NCBI RefSeq assembly: GCF_003752155.1
Contig: NZ_RJVG01000006.1
Span: 124,001 to 188,000 of the forward strand
Length of the DNA stretch: 64,000 bases
From: Mobilisporobacter senegalensis
Lineage (GTDB): Bacteria; Bacillota; Clostridia; Lachnospirales; Lachnospiraceae
Direction: 5' to 3'
In this document: positions 46,936-55,502 of the stretch, piece by piece
How the letters are laid out: each line of letters opens with the position of its first letter
Position numbering within the stretch: position 1 is the stretch's first letter
The notes under the pieces: model-generated
The model's input: the letters and a program-made list of their open reading frames with translations, nothing else
Told to the model about the DNA's origin: nothing
Database searches by the model: none
Position numbers and translations under genes: made by a program

Positions 46936-48396
46936 CTATCTTAAATCTGGTCTTGCATATTCCCTTGTCTGTTCATAAGAATATGCAGCTCTTATAATAT
47001 CAGCTTCTCCGAATGGTCTTCCAATTAACTGGAGTCCAATTGGCAGTCTATTTCTATCAACTCCACAAGGCAGACTAATTGCCGGTAAGCCAGCAAGATT
47101 TACAGATACAGTATATATATCCCCCAGATACATCTTAAGCGGATCAGATAAGCTCTCTCCGATTCTCGTTGCTGTAGTTGGAGCAGTTGGACCTAAAATA
47201 ATATCATATCTTTCAAATGCTTTATCAAAACCTTCTTTAATCCTGGCTTTTACTTTTAATGCTTTATTATAATATGCATCATAATAACCGGAGCTTAAAA
47301 CAAAGGCACCAATCATCATTCTTCGTTTTACTTCCATTCCAAATCCTTCACTTCTGGTCTTCTTATATACATCTTGAAGGCCGTCGAAATCTTTGGTACG
47401 GTAGCCATATTTCACCCCATCATATCTGGAAAGATTGGAACTTGCTTCAGCAGATGCAATAACATAATAAGCAGGAATTGCATAATCTACAATATCTAAG
47501 TCAAATTCTTCTACAATGGCCCCTTTACTTTCTAAAACTTTTGCTGCTTTTAATACTCCATCCCTCACCTCAGAATCAAGTCCTTTTCCTATATACCCCT
47601 TAGGAATTCCGATTTTCATACCTTTTACATCATCTACTAATGCAGTTGTGTATTTTATATTGTCACTATGAATGGATGTAGAATCTTTCCCATCATGTCC
47701 CGATATTACTTCCAGGATTGCCGCACAATCAGATACATCTCTTGCAATCGGTCCAATTTGATCCAGGGAAGATGCATAAGCAATCAGACCATATCTGGAC
47801 ACTGTTCCATAAGTGGGTTTTATTCCTGTTACTCCACAGAAAGCACTTGGTTGTCTTATAGAACCACCGGTATCAGAACCTAGCGCATAAAAGGCTTCTT
47901 CGGCTGCAACTGCTGCTGCCGCCCCTCCACTGGACCCGCCAGGAACATGGGCAGTATTCCAGGGATTTAGTGTTGGTCCATAATAAGAAGTCTCTGTAGT
48001 ACTTCCCATAGCAAATTCATCCATATTGACTTTTCCAATGATAACTGCCCCTGCTCTGTTTAATCGTTCAATTACCTCTGCATTATAAGGAGGTTTAAAG
48101 TTATTTAATATCTTGGAACTGCAAGTAGTTAAATTCCCCTTTGTACAGATGTTATCCTTAATTGCAACTGGAACTCCTGCAAGGGGAGAATCCCCTAATT
48201 CACCAGTATCTATTAATGATTGCACTTCTTTCGCTCTACTTAGTGCTTCCTCTTCAAATATCGTTACATATGCATGATATTCTTTATCTCTTGCTTTTAA
48301 AATCTCTAATTGTGCCTTTGTAGCCTCTAAAACACTTATCTCTCCTGATCTTATCTTCTTTCCAAGTTCCAGAGCTGTTAAACTTGTGATATCCAT
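46936..48396 (-). CDS. gatA: aspartyl/glutamyl-tRNA amidotransferase subunit A
   Basis: The amidase subunit of GatCAB, 486 residues from the ATG at 48396 (AGGAGGGG upstream); the longer frame would overlap gatC. It releases ammonia from glutamine with a Ser-cisSer-Lys triad: Lys in VAIKDNICTKG and the serines in GGSSGGAAAAVAAEEA and GSDTGGSIRQPSAF. The glycine-rich amidase signature is complete. Confidence 0.96.
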   Translation of the reverse strand: MDITSLTALELGKKIRSGEISVLEATKAQLEILKARDKEYHAYVTIFEEEALSRAKEVQSLIDTGELGDSPLAGVPVAIKDNICTKGNLTTCSSKILNNFKPPYNAEVIERLNRAGAVIIGKVNMDEFAMGSTTETSYYGPTLNPWNTAHVPGGSSGGAAAAVAAEEAFYALGSDTGGSIRQPSAFCGVTGIKPTYGTVSRYGLIAYASSLDQIGPIARDVSDCAAILEVISGHDGKDSTSIHSDNIKYTTALVDDVKGMKIGIPKGYIGKGLDSEVRDGVLKAAKVLESKGAIVEEFDLDIVDYAIPAYYVIASAEASSNLSRYDGVKYGYRTKDFDGLQDVYKKTRSEGFGMEVKRRMMIGAFVLSSGYYDAYYNKALKVKARIKEGFDKAFERYDIILGPTAPTTATRIGESLSDPLKMYLGDIYTVSVNLAGLPAISLPCGVDRNRLPIGLQLIGRPFGEADIIRAAYSYEQTREYARPDLR

Positions 48397-48406
48397 ATGG
48401 CCCCTC

Positions 48407-48694
48407 CTATTCAACTGTCTTAGGTACAATGAAACATCCATCTTTTTTGACTGGTGCATTGCTAAGAAGATTATCTCTATCTGCTTCATTTACCACAACA
48501 TCTTCACGGAATACATTCTTGATTGGAAATACATGTGACATTGGTTCCATTTCAGAAGTATCAAGTTCATTCATTGTATCTATATAATTTAAAATACTGC
48601 TAAGATCCTTTTTAGCACTCTCTTTTTCTTCACCGGATAGTTCTAATTTAGCTAGCTTAGCTACATAATCTATTGTTTCATCTGTAATTGTCAT
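48407..48694 (-). CDS. gatC: aspartyl/glutamyl-tRNA amidotransferase subunit C
   Basis: The small belt subunit that holds GatA and GatB together, 95 residues, normal length. The start [20 protein letters not shown] and the end FIVPKTVE match the family. It lies between aspS (77 bp) and gatA (10 bp). Confidence 0.94.
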   Translation of the reverse strand: MTITDETIDYVAKLAKLELSGEEKESAKKDLSSILNYIDTMNELDTSEMEPMSHVFPIKNVFREDVVVNEADRDNLLSNAPVKKDGCFIVPKTVE

Positions 48695-48771
48695 GTTATA
48701 ATCCTTCTTTCTTACATTTTATTTATGACTACACCTTCCAGGTTCAATTTAATACTCTGAGCACTTCTTTC

Positions 48772-50112
48772 TTAAGGTTCTAATTTTGAAACATCTCTTG
48801 GGAAAAGCGTCGTTTCACGGACATTTGATTCATTTAATAACCTCATGGTAAGACGTTCCAGACCAATTCCAAGACCTCCATGTGGCGGCATCCCATGTTT
48901 GTGTATCATTAAATAATTTGTAAAATCCTCTGGATCCATACCACGTACAACCATTTTATCCACTTGCTCATCATATTGGTGAATTCTTTGTCCACCAGTA
49001 GTTATTTCCATTCCCTTAAACAATAAATCAAAACTTAAAGTATACTTTGGGTCCTTAGGATCATCCATGGCATAGAAAGGTCTTTTCTTGGAAGGATAAT
49101 GGGTAACAAACACAAAATCACTTCCATATTCTTCTTCAAAATATTTTCCAATCAATACTTCCTCTTCTGGTTCCAGATCGTATGGATTTTTAATCTTTCT
49201 ATTATATTTTTCAGATACAAGTCTCTTAGCCTCATCAAATCGAACTGCTGGTATCTTCGTTATGTCAGGAAGTTCTATATTTAATATTTTAAGTTCTTTT
49301 TCATATTCTCTCTTCAATAATTCAAAGGTATAAAGAAGCATTGCCTGTTCCATCTCCATAATCTCTTCAAAGCTTTCAATATATCCCATTTCAAAATCCA
49401 TACTGGTATATTCATTCAAATGCCTTGTAGTATTATGTTTCTCAGCACGAAACACCGGAGCAACCTCAAATACCCTGTCATATATTCCGACCATTGTTTG
49501 TTTATAAAATTGGGGGCTTTGTGCCAGAAAAGCTTTCTTCCCAAAATACTCTAATTTAAATACATTGGCTCCACCTTCTGCATTTCCTGCAACAATTTTA
49601 GGTGTTCTTACCTCAGTAAAATTCTGGGCAAACAGAAAATCTCGAAAACCCCTGACAAGTCCTTCTTGTATCTTAAAGATTGCTCTCTCTCTTATATTTC
49701 TGAGAGAAACTGGTCTTAGGGCCAATTTCGTTTCTAAAGATGTATTTAGCTTCCACTTACTTATTGGAATAGGCATCGTTGTCTCTTTTGCGGGTTCTGA
49801 TAAGACTATGATCTTCGTGAGAAGAATCTCGAAACCATTTGGGGCTCTATCTTCTTTATGAACAATACCTTCTACCTCCACCGTTGATTCTTCCCGCAGG
49901 CTTTTAATATTAAAATCTGCCAGCCTTCCATCTTCAAACACACATTGAACTAAGCCTTCTGACTTTCTAAGAACGACGAATGCAAACTCACTCATATCCC
50001 TGATGGTATGAACAGCACCATTCAATTTAACTGTGCTGCCATATCTTTCACCTGATATAATGTCTGCAATGTTTATAGTTTCCTTTTCTTTGATTCCTGT
50101 TACAAATTCCAT
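48772..50112 (-). CDS. aspS: archaeal-type aspartyl-tRNA synthetase, probably non-discriminating
   Basis: A class II synthetase of 446 residues from the ATG at 50112 (AAGGAGGG upstream). An N-terminal OB fold binds the anticodon; the core has motif 2 (FRAEKHNTTRHLNEYT) and motif 3 (GGLGIGLERLTMRLL). It lacks the long insertion of the bacterial-type enzyme (about 590 residues), so it belongs to the archaeal type (AspRS2). Standing directly before gatCAB, it probably charges tRNA(Asn) with Asp for amidation to Asn-tRNA. It is preceded by a T-box leader and three 68-bp hairpin repeats. Confidence 0.92.
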   Translation of the reverse strand: MEFVTGIKEKETINIADIISGERYGSTVKLNGAVHTIRDMSEFAFVVLRKSEGLVQCVFEDGRLADFNIKSLREESTVEVEGIVHKEDRAPNGFEILLTKIIVLSEPAKETTMPIPISKWKLNTSLETKLALRPVSLRNIRERAIFKIQEGLVRGFRDFLFAQNFTEVRTPKIVAGNAEGGANVFKLEYFGKKAFLAQSPQFYKQTMVGIYDRVFEVAPVFRAEKHNTTRHLNEYTSMDFEMGYIESFEEIMEMEQAMLLYTFELLKREYEKELKILNIELPDITKIPAVRFDEAKRLVSEKYNRKIKNPYDLEPEEEVLIGKYFEEEYGSDFVFVTHYPSKKRPFYAMDDPKDPKYTLSFDLLFKGMEITTGGQRIHQYDEQVDKMVVRGMDPEDFTNYLMIHKHGMPPHGGLGIGLERLTMRLLNESNVRETTLFPRDVSKLEP

Positions 50113-50222
50113 AAAATCCCTCCTTAAATATTGAACACAATTGTTCATTCACAGGAATAATTCCTGCTCTCATATTCAAGCTTTGTGCAATGACTTATTC
50201 AGGACTTTAGCGTGAAGTTATA

Positions 50223-50416
50223 TTCATTACGCCTTGCAGACTTTAGAACCACTTCGTGCTTCTAAAGTTCGTGGGCGTCGCAAAATGATATTCATTACGC
50301 CTCCCAGACTTTAGAACCACTTCGTGCTTCTAAAGTTCGTGGGCGTCGCAAAATGATATTCATTACGCCTCGCAGACTTTAGAACCACTTCGTGCTTCTA
50401 AAGTTCGTGGGCGTCG
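50223..50416. repeat. three 68-bp tandem hairpin repeats in the aspS leader
   Basis: Units start at 50223, 50291 and 50359 with an exact 68-bp period; units 1 and 2 differ at two bases and the third diverges after about 58 bp. Each holds the stem ACTTTAGAA/TTCTAAAGT around CACTTCGTG, flanked by an outer ACGCC/GGCGT stem. They lie in the transcribed leader between the T-box terminator and aspS. The origin (mobile short element or slippage product) is unclear. Confidence 0.9.
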
Positions 50417-50424
50417 CCCACTAT

Positions 50425-50480
50425 CAGAATAATCAAGCCCGACCTCTCATGTAAACATGAGGTTCGGTTTGATTATTCTG
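50425..50480. other. long hairpin in the aspS leader
   Basis: CAGAATAATCAA and TTGATTATTCTG open a stem of about 26 bp that closes on CATGT/ACATG with G-U pairs and a small bulge. It has no U run on either strand. It lies between the 68-bp repeats and the T-box terminator. Confidence 0.7.
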
Positions 50481-50504
50481 CTGCTCGGCTCGTTGCCATC
50501 ACGC

Positions 50505-50784
50505 AAAAAAGTCCCAAGAATATGTTCTTATTCGTTATGAATAAGTCATTATTCCGGGACGGGATAAGCTTTTCCCGCGGTACCACCCGCATTGAGAATT
50601 TATAATTCTCCGCTCAACACTTAACGCGTGCCACGCACGGACCTACTACGATTTCAACCCGTGAGCTCCAGAGTGTTCCTTAATCTACCTATCTTCATAA
50701 TGATGCTCTCAGTCGGTGACATCAAATTCCTGTTTATAGAAGAAATCCGTAAACCTCAGTCTCTTTCATTGCTTTTATCTTTAT
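50505..50784 (-). promoter_or_regulatory. T-box riboswitch of the aspS-gatCAB operon
   Basis: The minus strand carries the T-box GGGTGGTACCGCGGG (50574-50588), preceded by a stem III candidate GAGAATTATAAATTCTC. A terminator with GTCCC/GGGAC arms and U6 (50505-50560) follows. Uncharged tRNA would pair with the T-box bulge and stop the terminator forming. I could not fix stem I by eye, so the specifier is unassigned; AAC (Asn) or GAC (Asp) is expected. Confidence 0.9.
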
Positions 50785-50820
50785 AAAAAAAGGCGTTGTG
50801 AATGAATTCACAACACCTTT
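50785..50820 (-). terminator. intrinsic terminator upstream of the T-box
   Basis: GGTGTTGTGA and TCACAACGCC (minus strand) form a tight stem followed by U7. It can end the ykvA transcript. The only promoter-like pair I see for the T-box (TTGCTA and TAATAT) lies upstream of it. Confidence 0.8.
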
Positions 50821-50919
50821 GTTGTTGACTTATATTATCATATTATTTTTTAAATAGCAAGAATTAATTTTAAAAATTAATAAATTTATTTTTACCAAAG
50901 ATCTGTCAAATCTTTATTT

Positions 50920-51285
50920 TTAATATATCTTTCTTAGGATTAATGCTAAAATGAAAAGCCAGAACAATATGACAGGTATGGAGAAATACCATTTTTTTGC
51001 TTTCTCATTTTCCCATGAATCTCTTGCTTCTATCTGACATTGAATAAATATATTATGAGGAATCAATCTAATTGTAATGGAAACTAATAAAGGCAATATT
51101 AATAAATCATCTAAGTACCCTAGTATCGGTATAAAATCCGGTATCAGATCAACTGGAGATAATGCATATCCAATCGTAATCATAGCCATCAATTTTGCAA
51201 TAAAGGGAGTTTCTTTTTTCCTTAGGGCCAGATATACTGCTGGAATATCTCTTTTTAATTTTTTGCCTATCTCCTTGATCTTCAT
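50920..51285 (-). CDS. YkvA / DUF1232 family small membrane protein
   Basis: A 121-residue protein of the DUF1232 (YkvA) family. The family core ALSPVDLIPDFIPILGYLDDLLILPL is present at about residues 40-66, and a C-terminal hydrophobic segment (IPVILFWLFILALIL) predicts membrane insertion. Function is unknown. It follows dapL by 47 bp and may be cotranscribed with it. Confidence 0.85.
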   Translation of the reverse strand: MKIKEIGKKLKRDIPAVYLALRKKETPFIAKLMAMITIGYALSPVDLIPDFIPILGYLDDLLILPLLVSITIRLIPHNIFIQCQIEARDSWENEKAKKWYFSIPVILFWLFILALILRKIY

Positions 51286-51332
51286 ATGTTCCTCATCTTA
51301 TAATTCTGAATTATTAAAATTTCTGGCTAATA

Positions 51333-52547
51333 TTATAATTTCTTAATTCTATCCATGGCCTCTAACGTATTTTCATAAGTACCAAATGCTGTGAGTCTAA
51401 AATAACCTTCTCCACTTGGACCAAAGCCTGAACCCGGAGTACCTACGATATTTACTTCATTAAGAAGATAATCAAAGAATTCCCAGGAAGTCATTTTATC
51501 AGGTGTCTTTAACCAGATGTATGGAGCGTTTACACCTCCAGATACTAAATATCCAGCATCCGTCAGACCTTCACGTATTATTTTAGCATTTTGCATATAA
51601 TATGCAACCATATCTTTGGTCTGTTTTTTTCCTTCTTCCGTATAGATAGCAGAACCTGCTGCCTGAATAATATATGGCGCACCATTAAATTTCGTACCAT
51701 GGCGTCTTGCCCATAGGCTATTTAACATGATATCACCGGATTTTAATTCTTTAGGAACTACAGTAAAACCAAGTCTTGTTCCTGTAAAACCAGCATTTTT
51801 GGAAAAACTTCTGATCTCGATTGCACAAGCTTTTGCCCCATCACATTCATAGATACTATGTGGTACATCATCTTCTGTGATATATGCTTCATAAGCTGCA
51901 TCATAAATAATGACTGCACCGGACTTTAGTGCATAATCCACCCATTTTTGTAGTTCTGCCTTTTTGATTGTTGAACCGGTAGGATTGTTTGGGAAGCAAA
52001 GATATATAATATCCGGTGTTTCCTTTGGTAATTCAGGAGCGAAATTGTTCTCTGCGGTACATGGCATATAAATTACTTTTGACCATTTCCCAAGGTCAGC
52101 ATTATACTCTCCCGTTCTTCCAGCCATAACATTCGTATCAACATATACAGGATAAACCGGATCGCATACAGCTATTTTATTATCAACATCAAAGATATCT
52201 CCAATATTACCCGAATCACTCTTTGCACCATCACTGATAAATATTTCATCAATAGAAATATCCACACCTCTGGCTTTAAAATCATGTAAAGCGATTGCTT
52301 CTCTCAAGAAATCATATCCTAAATCCGGAGCATATCCTTTAAAAGTATCTTTCACTCCCATCTCATCCACGGCTGTGTGTAATCTGTCTACTACTACAGG
52401 TGCAAGGGGTAATGTTACATCGCCTATTCCTAAACGAATAATCTTCTTATCTGGATTTGCAGCAGTAAATTCTGCTACTTTCTTACCTATTGTAGAGAAT
52501 AAATAGCTTCCAGGTAATTTAAGATAATTTTCGTTAATTTTGTACAT
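51333..52547 (-). CDS. dapL: LL-diaminopimelate aminotransferase
   Basis: A class I/II PLP aminotransferase of 404 residues that converts tetrahydrodipicolinate directly to LL-diaminopimelate, bypassing the succinyl or acetyl routes. Family features include [32 protein letters not shown] and the PLP-lysine segment [17 protein letters not shown]. It stands 26 bp after dapF, the next step of the pathway. Products serve lysine and peptidoglycan synthesis. Confidence 0.95.
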   Translation of the reverse strand: MYKINENYLKLPGSYLFSTIGKKVAEFTAANPDKKIIRLGIGDVTLPLAPVVVDRLHTAVDEMGVKDTFKGYAPDLGYDFLREAIALHDFKARGVDISIDEIFISDGAKSDSGNIGDIFDVDNKIAVCDPVYPVYVDTNVMAGRTGEYNADLGKWSKVIYMPCTAENNFAPELPKETPDIIYLCFPNNPTGSTIKKAELQKWVDYALKSGAVIIYDAAYEAYITEDDVPHSIYECDGAKACAIEIRSFSKNAGFTGTRLGFTVVPKELKSGDIMLNSLWARRHGTKFNGAPYIIQAAGSAIYTEEGKKQTKDMVAYYMQNAKIIREGLTDAGYLVSGGVNAPYIWLKTPDKMTSWEFFDYLLNEVNIVGTPGSGFGPSGEGYFRLTAFGTYENTLEAMDRIKKL

Positions 52548-52573
52548 CGTATTGTCCTCCTAAATATTTAAAC

Positions 52574-53431
52574 TTAGCAAATTGATTCATCAATCACACC
52601 TGTAAAGACCTCAACTGCCGGTCCTGTCATATATACTATATTGGTTGTTTGGTCATAGAAGATCTCTAAACTTCCGCCAATCAATTCAACCGTCACATGC
52701 TCTTCCAGACGCTTTTCTAAAAGTCCCGCTACTACACTGGCACAAGCTCCTGTTCCACATGCCAGTGTTTCACCACTGCCTCTTTCCCATACTCTCATAA
52801 TAATATGGTTTTTATCTACTACTTGAATAAACTCAGTATTTATCCTTCTTGGAAATAGATCATGATGTTCAAATTTAGGTCCTATTTCTTCCAGATTCAA
52901 GCTCTTCACATCATCTACAAATACGACTGCATGTGGATTTCCCATGGATACACATGTTATCTGATAAGTAATATGATCTATCATAATTTCTTCCTGTATG
53001 ACCACATCTTTTTTAGACAGAACCGGTATCATCTCTGGTTCTAATATAGGATTTCCCATATTTACAGTTACATAGCTCACTTGTCTGTCATCATCTGTAT
53101 TACCGGCTAATTTTAATTCAAGAAATTTAATACCAGCAAGAGTATCAATTGATAACTTGGTTTTATCCGTCATATGTCTCTCATAAACATATTTTCCCAC
53201 ACAACGTATGGCATTTCCGCACATTTCTGCTCTTGATCCATCCGCATTATACATACTCATAAAAAAATCTGCTCTATCTGATGGTTCAATTAGAACAATA
53301 CCATCTCCACCGATACCAAAATGTCTGTCACTTAGCTTAACAGCTAACTCGGAGGGATTCTTGACTTCTTCCTTAAGGCAATTAATATAAATATAATCAT
53401 TGCCGCATCCTTGCATTTTTGTGAATTGCAT
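52574..53431 (-). CDS. dapF: diaminopimelate epimerase
   Basis: A PLP-independent epimerase of 285 residues that converts LL- to meso-diaminopimelate. The two catalytic cysteines are in MCGNAIRCVG and ACGTGACASV. The start MQFTKMQGCGNDYIY is canonical. It lies between the ANTAR regulator gene (19 bp) and dapL. Confidence 0.96.
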   Translation of the reverse strand: MQFTKMQGCGNDYIYINCLKEEVKNPSELAVKLSDRHFGIGGDGIVLIEPSDRADFFMSMYNADGSRAEMCGNAIRCVGKYVYERHMTDKTKLSIDTLAGIKFLELKLAGNTDDDRQVSYVTVNMGNPILEPEMIPVLSKKDVVIQEEIMIDHITYQITCVSMGNPHAVVFVDDVKSLNLEEIGPKFEHHDLFPRRINTEFIQVVDKNHIIMRVWERGSGETLACGTGACASVVAGLLEKRLEEHVTVELIGGSLEIFYDQTTNIVYMTGPAVEVFTGVIDESIC

Positions 53432-53450
53432 ATTATCACCTCATATTTAT

Positions 53451-53993
53451 TTACATTAAACTTAGAATCATCTCTGCTGTCTCGACCATTTTTGTTCCGC
53501 TATCCATACTTGTTTTTTGAATGTAGCGGTGGGCTTCTTCTTCTGACATATTATTTCTTTCCATCAGAATAGCTTTTGCCTTTGCAATCGTTTTTTTAGC
53601 TTCTTCATTTCTCTCCTTGGGTCTATTCGCTTCCCTCTTTTTACGACGACTATAATTATATGTCATCATCTGCAAGGTATCCAATAAATCTCTTGTCTTT
53701 ATAGGCATTCCTAAACAGACGATATCATTATTAATACAATCTTCAAATTTCTTAGGAGAGGCAACCAATAACATATTAAATCCCTTAGGGAGATAATTCA
53801 TTAACTCATTATATTGCATGTCTGGCAATTTATAACCACAAAGAACGATTCCACCATCTAACTCATTCGCAATATTTAACACCCCTGCCCCGCTGGTACA
53901 AGTTGCGTCCACATCATAGCCGTTTCTAAGGAGAATATTCTTTATGTTTTTTGCGTCTTCTATCTTTGGAAACGCGATTATTATACTAACCAT
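53451..53993 (-). CDS. ANTAR-domain RNA-binding response regulator
   Basis: A 180-residue protein with an N-terminal receiver-like domain and a C-terminal ANTAR domain (AKAILMERNNMSEEEAHRYIQKTSMD) that binds RNA hairpins and prevents termination. The receiver is degenerate: where the phosphorylated Asp normally stands I read IVLCGYKLPD. Control may therefore be by partner binding rather than phosphorylation. It follows glnA by 44 bp, and the glnA leader contains an intrinsic terminator, so an antitermination loop on nitrogen supply is likely. Confidence 0.88.
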   Translation of the reverse strand: MVSIIIAFPKIEDAKNIKNILLRNGYDVDATCTSGAGVLNIANELDGGIVLCGYKLPDMQYNELMNYLPKGFNMLLVASPKKFEDCINNDIVCLGMPIKTRDLLDTLQMMTYNYSRRKKREANRPKERNEEAKKTIAKAKAILMERNNMSEEEAHRYIQKTSMDSGTKMVETAEMILSLM

Positions 53994-54037
53994 ATTGTAT
54001 CACATCCAACCTGTCCTAGTGTATGAGTTACTGAAAG

Positions 54038-55345
54038 TTAATATCTATATAGATAATGTTCCATCTCCCAAGCAGTAACCTGAGTGCAAAAATCGTTCCA
54101 TTCTGCCTTTTTTGTATTTATATATTGTTCTGCAAAATGATTTCCTACTACATCTTTAATATATTCATCTTTTTCAAATTCTTTGATTGCTTCATCAAGA
54201 CTTTTTGGAAGTCTTAAAATATTATCTGATTCATTTTTATTTTCAATACTAGGTGGAGGGGTTAAATTTCTTTTAATTCCATCAAGACCGGCAGCCAGGC
54301 ACACCGCCAGACTAAGATATGGATTAGCGGTTGGGTCCGGGCTTCTAAGCTCTATCCTTGTTTCTGTTCCACTTGCAGTGGGAATGCGTATTAATGGAGT
54401 CCGGTTAATTGCAGACCAGCCAATTTCAATTGGTGCATCATATCCTGCAACTAATCTTTTATATGAATTAATAAGTGGATTCGTAATCACTGTAATTCCT
54501 TTAATATGCTCCATAATACCGGCCATAAACTCATATGCCGTGGTACTTAATCCATAAATATCCTCTTTATCTTCAAATATATTTTTCCCGTCTTTCGACA
54601 ATGACATATTAACATGCATCCCAGAGCCTTTAATTCCACGGACCGGTTTTGGCATAAAAGTAGCATGGTTGCCATGACGTTTGGCTATCGTCTTAACGAC
54701 CATTTTTAAAGTCGTAATATTATCTGCCGTTTTAAGTGCATCTGCATATTTAAAATCAATTTCATGCTGACTTGGAGCACCTGCATGATAAGAAGTCTCT
54801 ACATCAAATCCCATATCTTCAAGAGTAAGTACAATTTCTCGTCTTACATTCTCACCAGTATCTAATGGACTTACATCAAAATATCCACCTTTTTCATCTA
54901 ATATGGTCGTAGGATTCCCTTGTTCATCTGTATTATATAAGAAAAACTCACATTCCGGGCCAACATCAAATGTATAACCTAAATCATTGGCCTCTTTAAT
55001 TACTTTTTTTAAAATATATCTTGGATCTCCTGCAAAAGGCGTACCATCTTTACAATAGACATCACAAATAATTCTTGCGACTTTCCCTTGTTGAGGCCTC
55101 CATGGGAATATTACAAAAGTATCCAAATCCGGATAAAGATAAAAATCAAATTCTTCATTCCGGTTGAACCCTTCAATTGCAACCCCATTAAACATACATT
55201 TATTATTTAAAACTTTATCCAGCTGGCTCGTTGTAACAGCCATATTCTTTAGATTTCCATAAATGTCTGTAAATTGTAAACGAATAAATTCAACGTCTTC
55301 TTCTTCCACTAACCGTATAATATCTTCCTTAGAATTTTTACTCAT
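54038..55345 (-). CDS. glnA: glutamine synthetase, type I-alpha
   Basis: Ammonia-assimilating glutamine synthetase of 435 residues. Active-site segments are FDVGPECEFFLYNTD, SYHAGAPSQHEIDFKYADAL, FMPKPVRGIKGSGMHVNMSLS and NSYKRLVAGYDAPIEIGWS. The adenylylation-site loop NLYxLPPE of type I-beta enzymes is missing, which fits type I-alpha. The leader holds a sigma-A promoter and a terminator hairpin; the ANTAR gene lies downstream. Confidence 0.95.
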   Translation of the reverse strand: MSKNSKEDIIRLVEEEDVEFIRLQFTDIYGNLKNMAVTTSQLDKVLNNKCMFNGVAIEGFNRNEEFDFYLYPDLDTFVIFPWRPQQGKVARIICDVYCKDGTPFAGDPRYILKKVIKEANDLGYTFDVGPECEFFLYNTDEQGNPTTILDEKGGYFDVSPLDTGENVRREIVLTLEDMGFDVETSYHAGAPSQHEIDFKYADALKTADNITTLKMVVKTIAKRHGNHATFMPKPVRGIKGSGMHVNMSLSKDGKNIFEDKEDIYGLSTTAYEFMAGIMEHIKGITVITNPLINSYKRLVAGYDAPIEIGWSAINRTPLIRIPTASGTETRIELRSPDPTANPYLSLAVCLAAGLDGIKRNLTPPPSIENKNESDNILRLPKSLDEAIKEFEKDEYIKDVVGNHFAEQYINTKKAEWNDFCTQVTAWEMEHYLYRY

Positions 55346-55376
55346 TATATCAACTCCTTAATTAATGATTTATTCG

Positions 55377-55415
55377 AAAAAAGAGCAAAAGCTTCTATAC
55401 CGAACGCCCTTGCTC
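55377..55415 (-). terminator. attenuator hairpin in the glnA leader
   Basis: On the minus strand GAGCAAGGGC pairs with GCTTTTGCTC through G-U pairs, then U6. An inner TTC/GAA extension leaves the hexaloop GGUAUA. It begins a few bases after the transcription start and ends 31 bp before the ATG, so read-through is needed to express glnA. Confidence 0.8.
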
Positions 55416-55427
55416 TTACTATAAATC

Positions 55428-55456
55428 ATAATAACAGTCGTATTTTATTTTGTCAA
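55428..55456 (-). promoter_or_regulatory. promoter of glnA
   Basis: TTGACA (55451-55456) and TATTAT (55428-55433) are 17 bp apart on the minus strand. The predicted start near 55421 places the attenuator at the very 5' end of the RNA. Confidence 0.75.
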
Positions 55457-55502
55457 CTATTTTGGGAAGGCTGATCAATTCATAATCTTTATTCCCTGAA
55501 TA

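Noticed and set aside
50223-50416. CRISPR array
   Set aside because: There are three repeats with an exact 68-bp period and no unique spacers, and no cas gene is near. They are tandem hairpin repeats.
53432-53993. Lysine riboswitch before dapF
   Set aside because: Only 19 bp separate dapF from the upstream gene, and I see no lysine-aptamer signature in the region.
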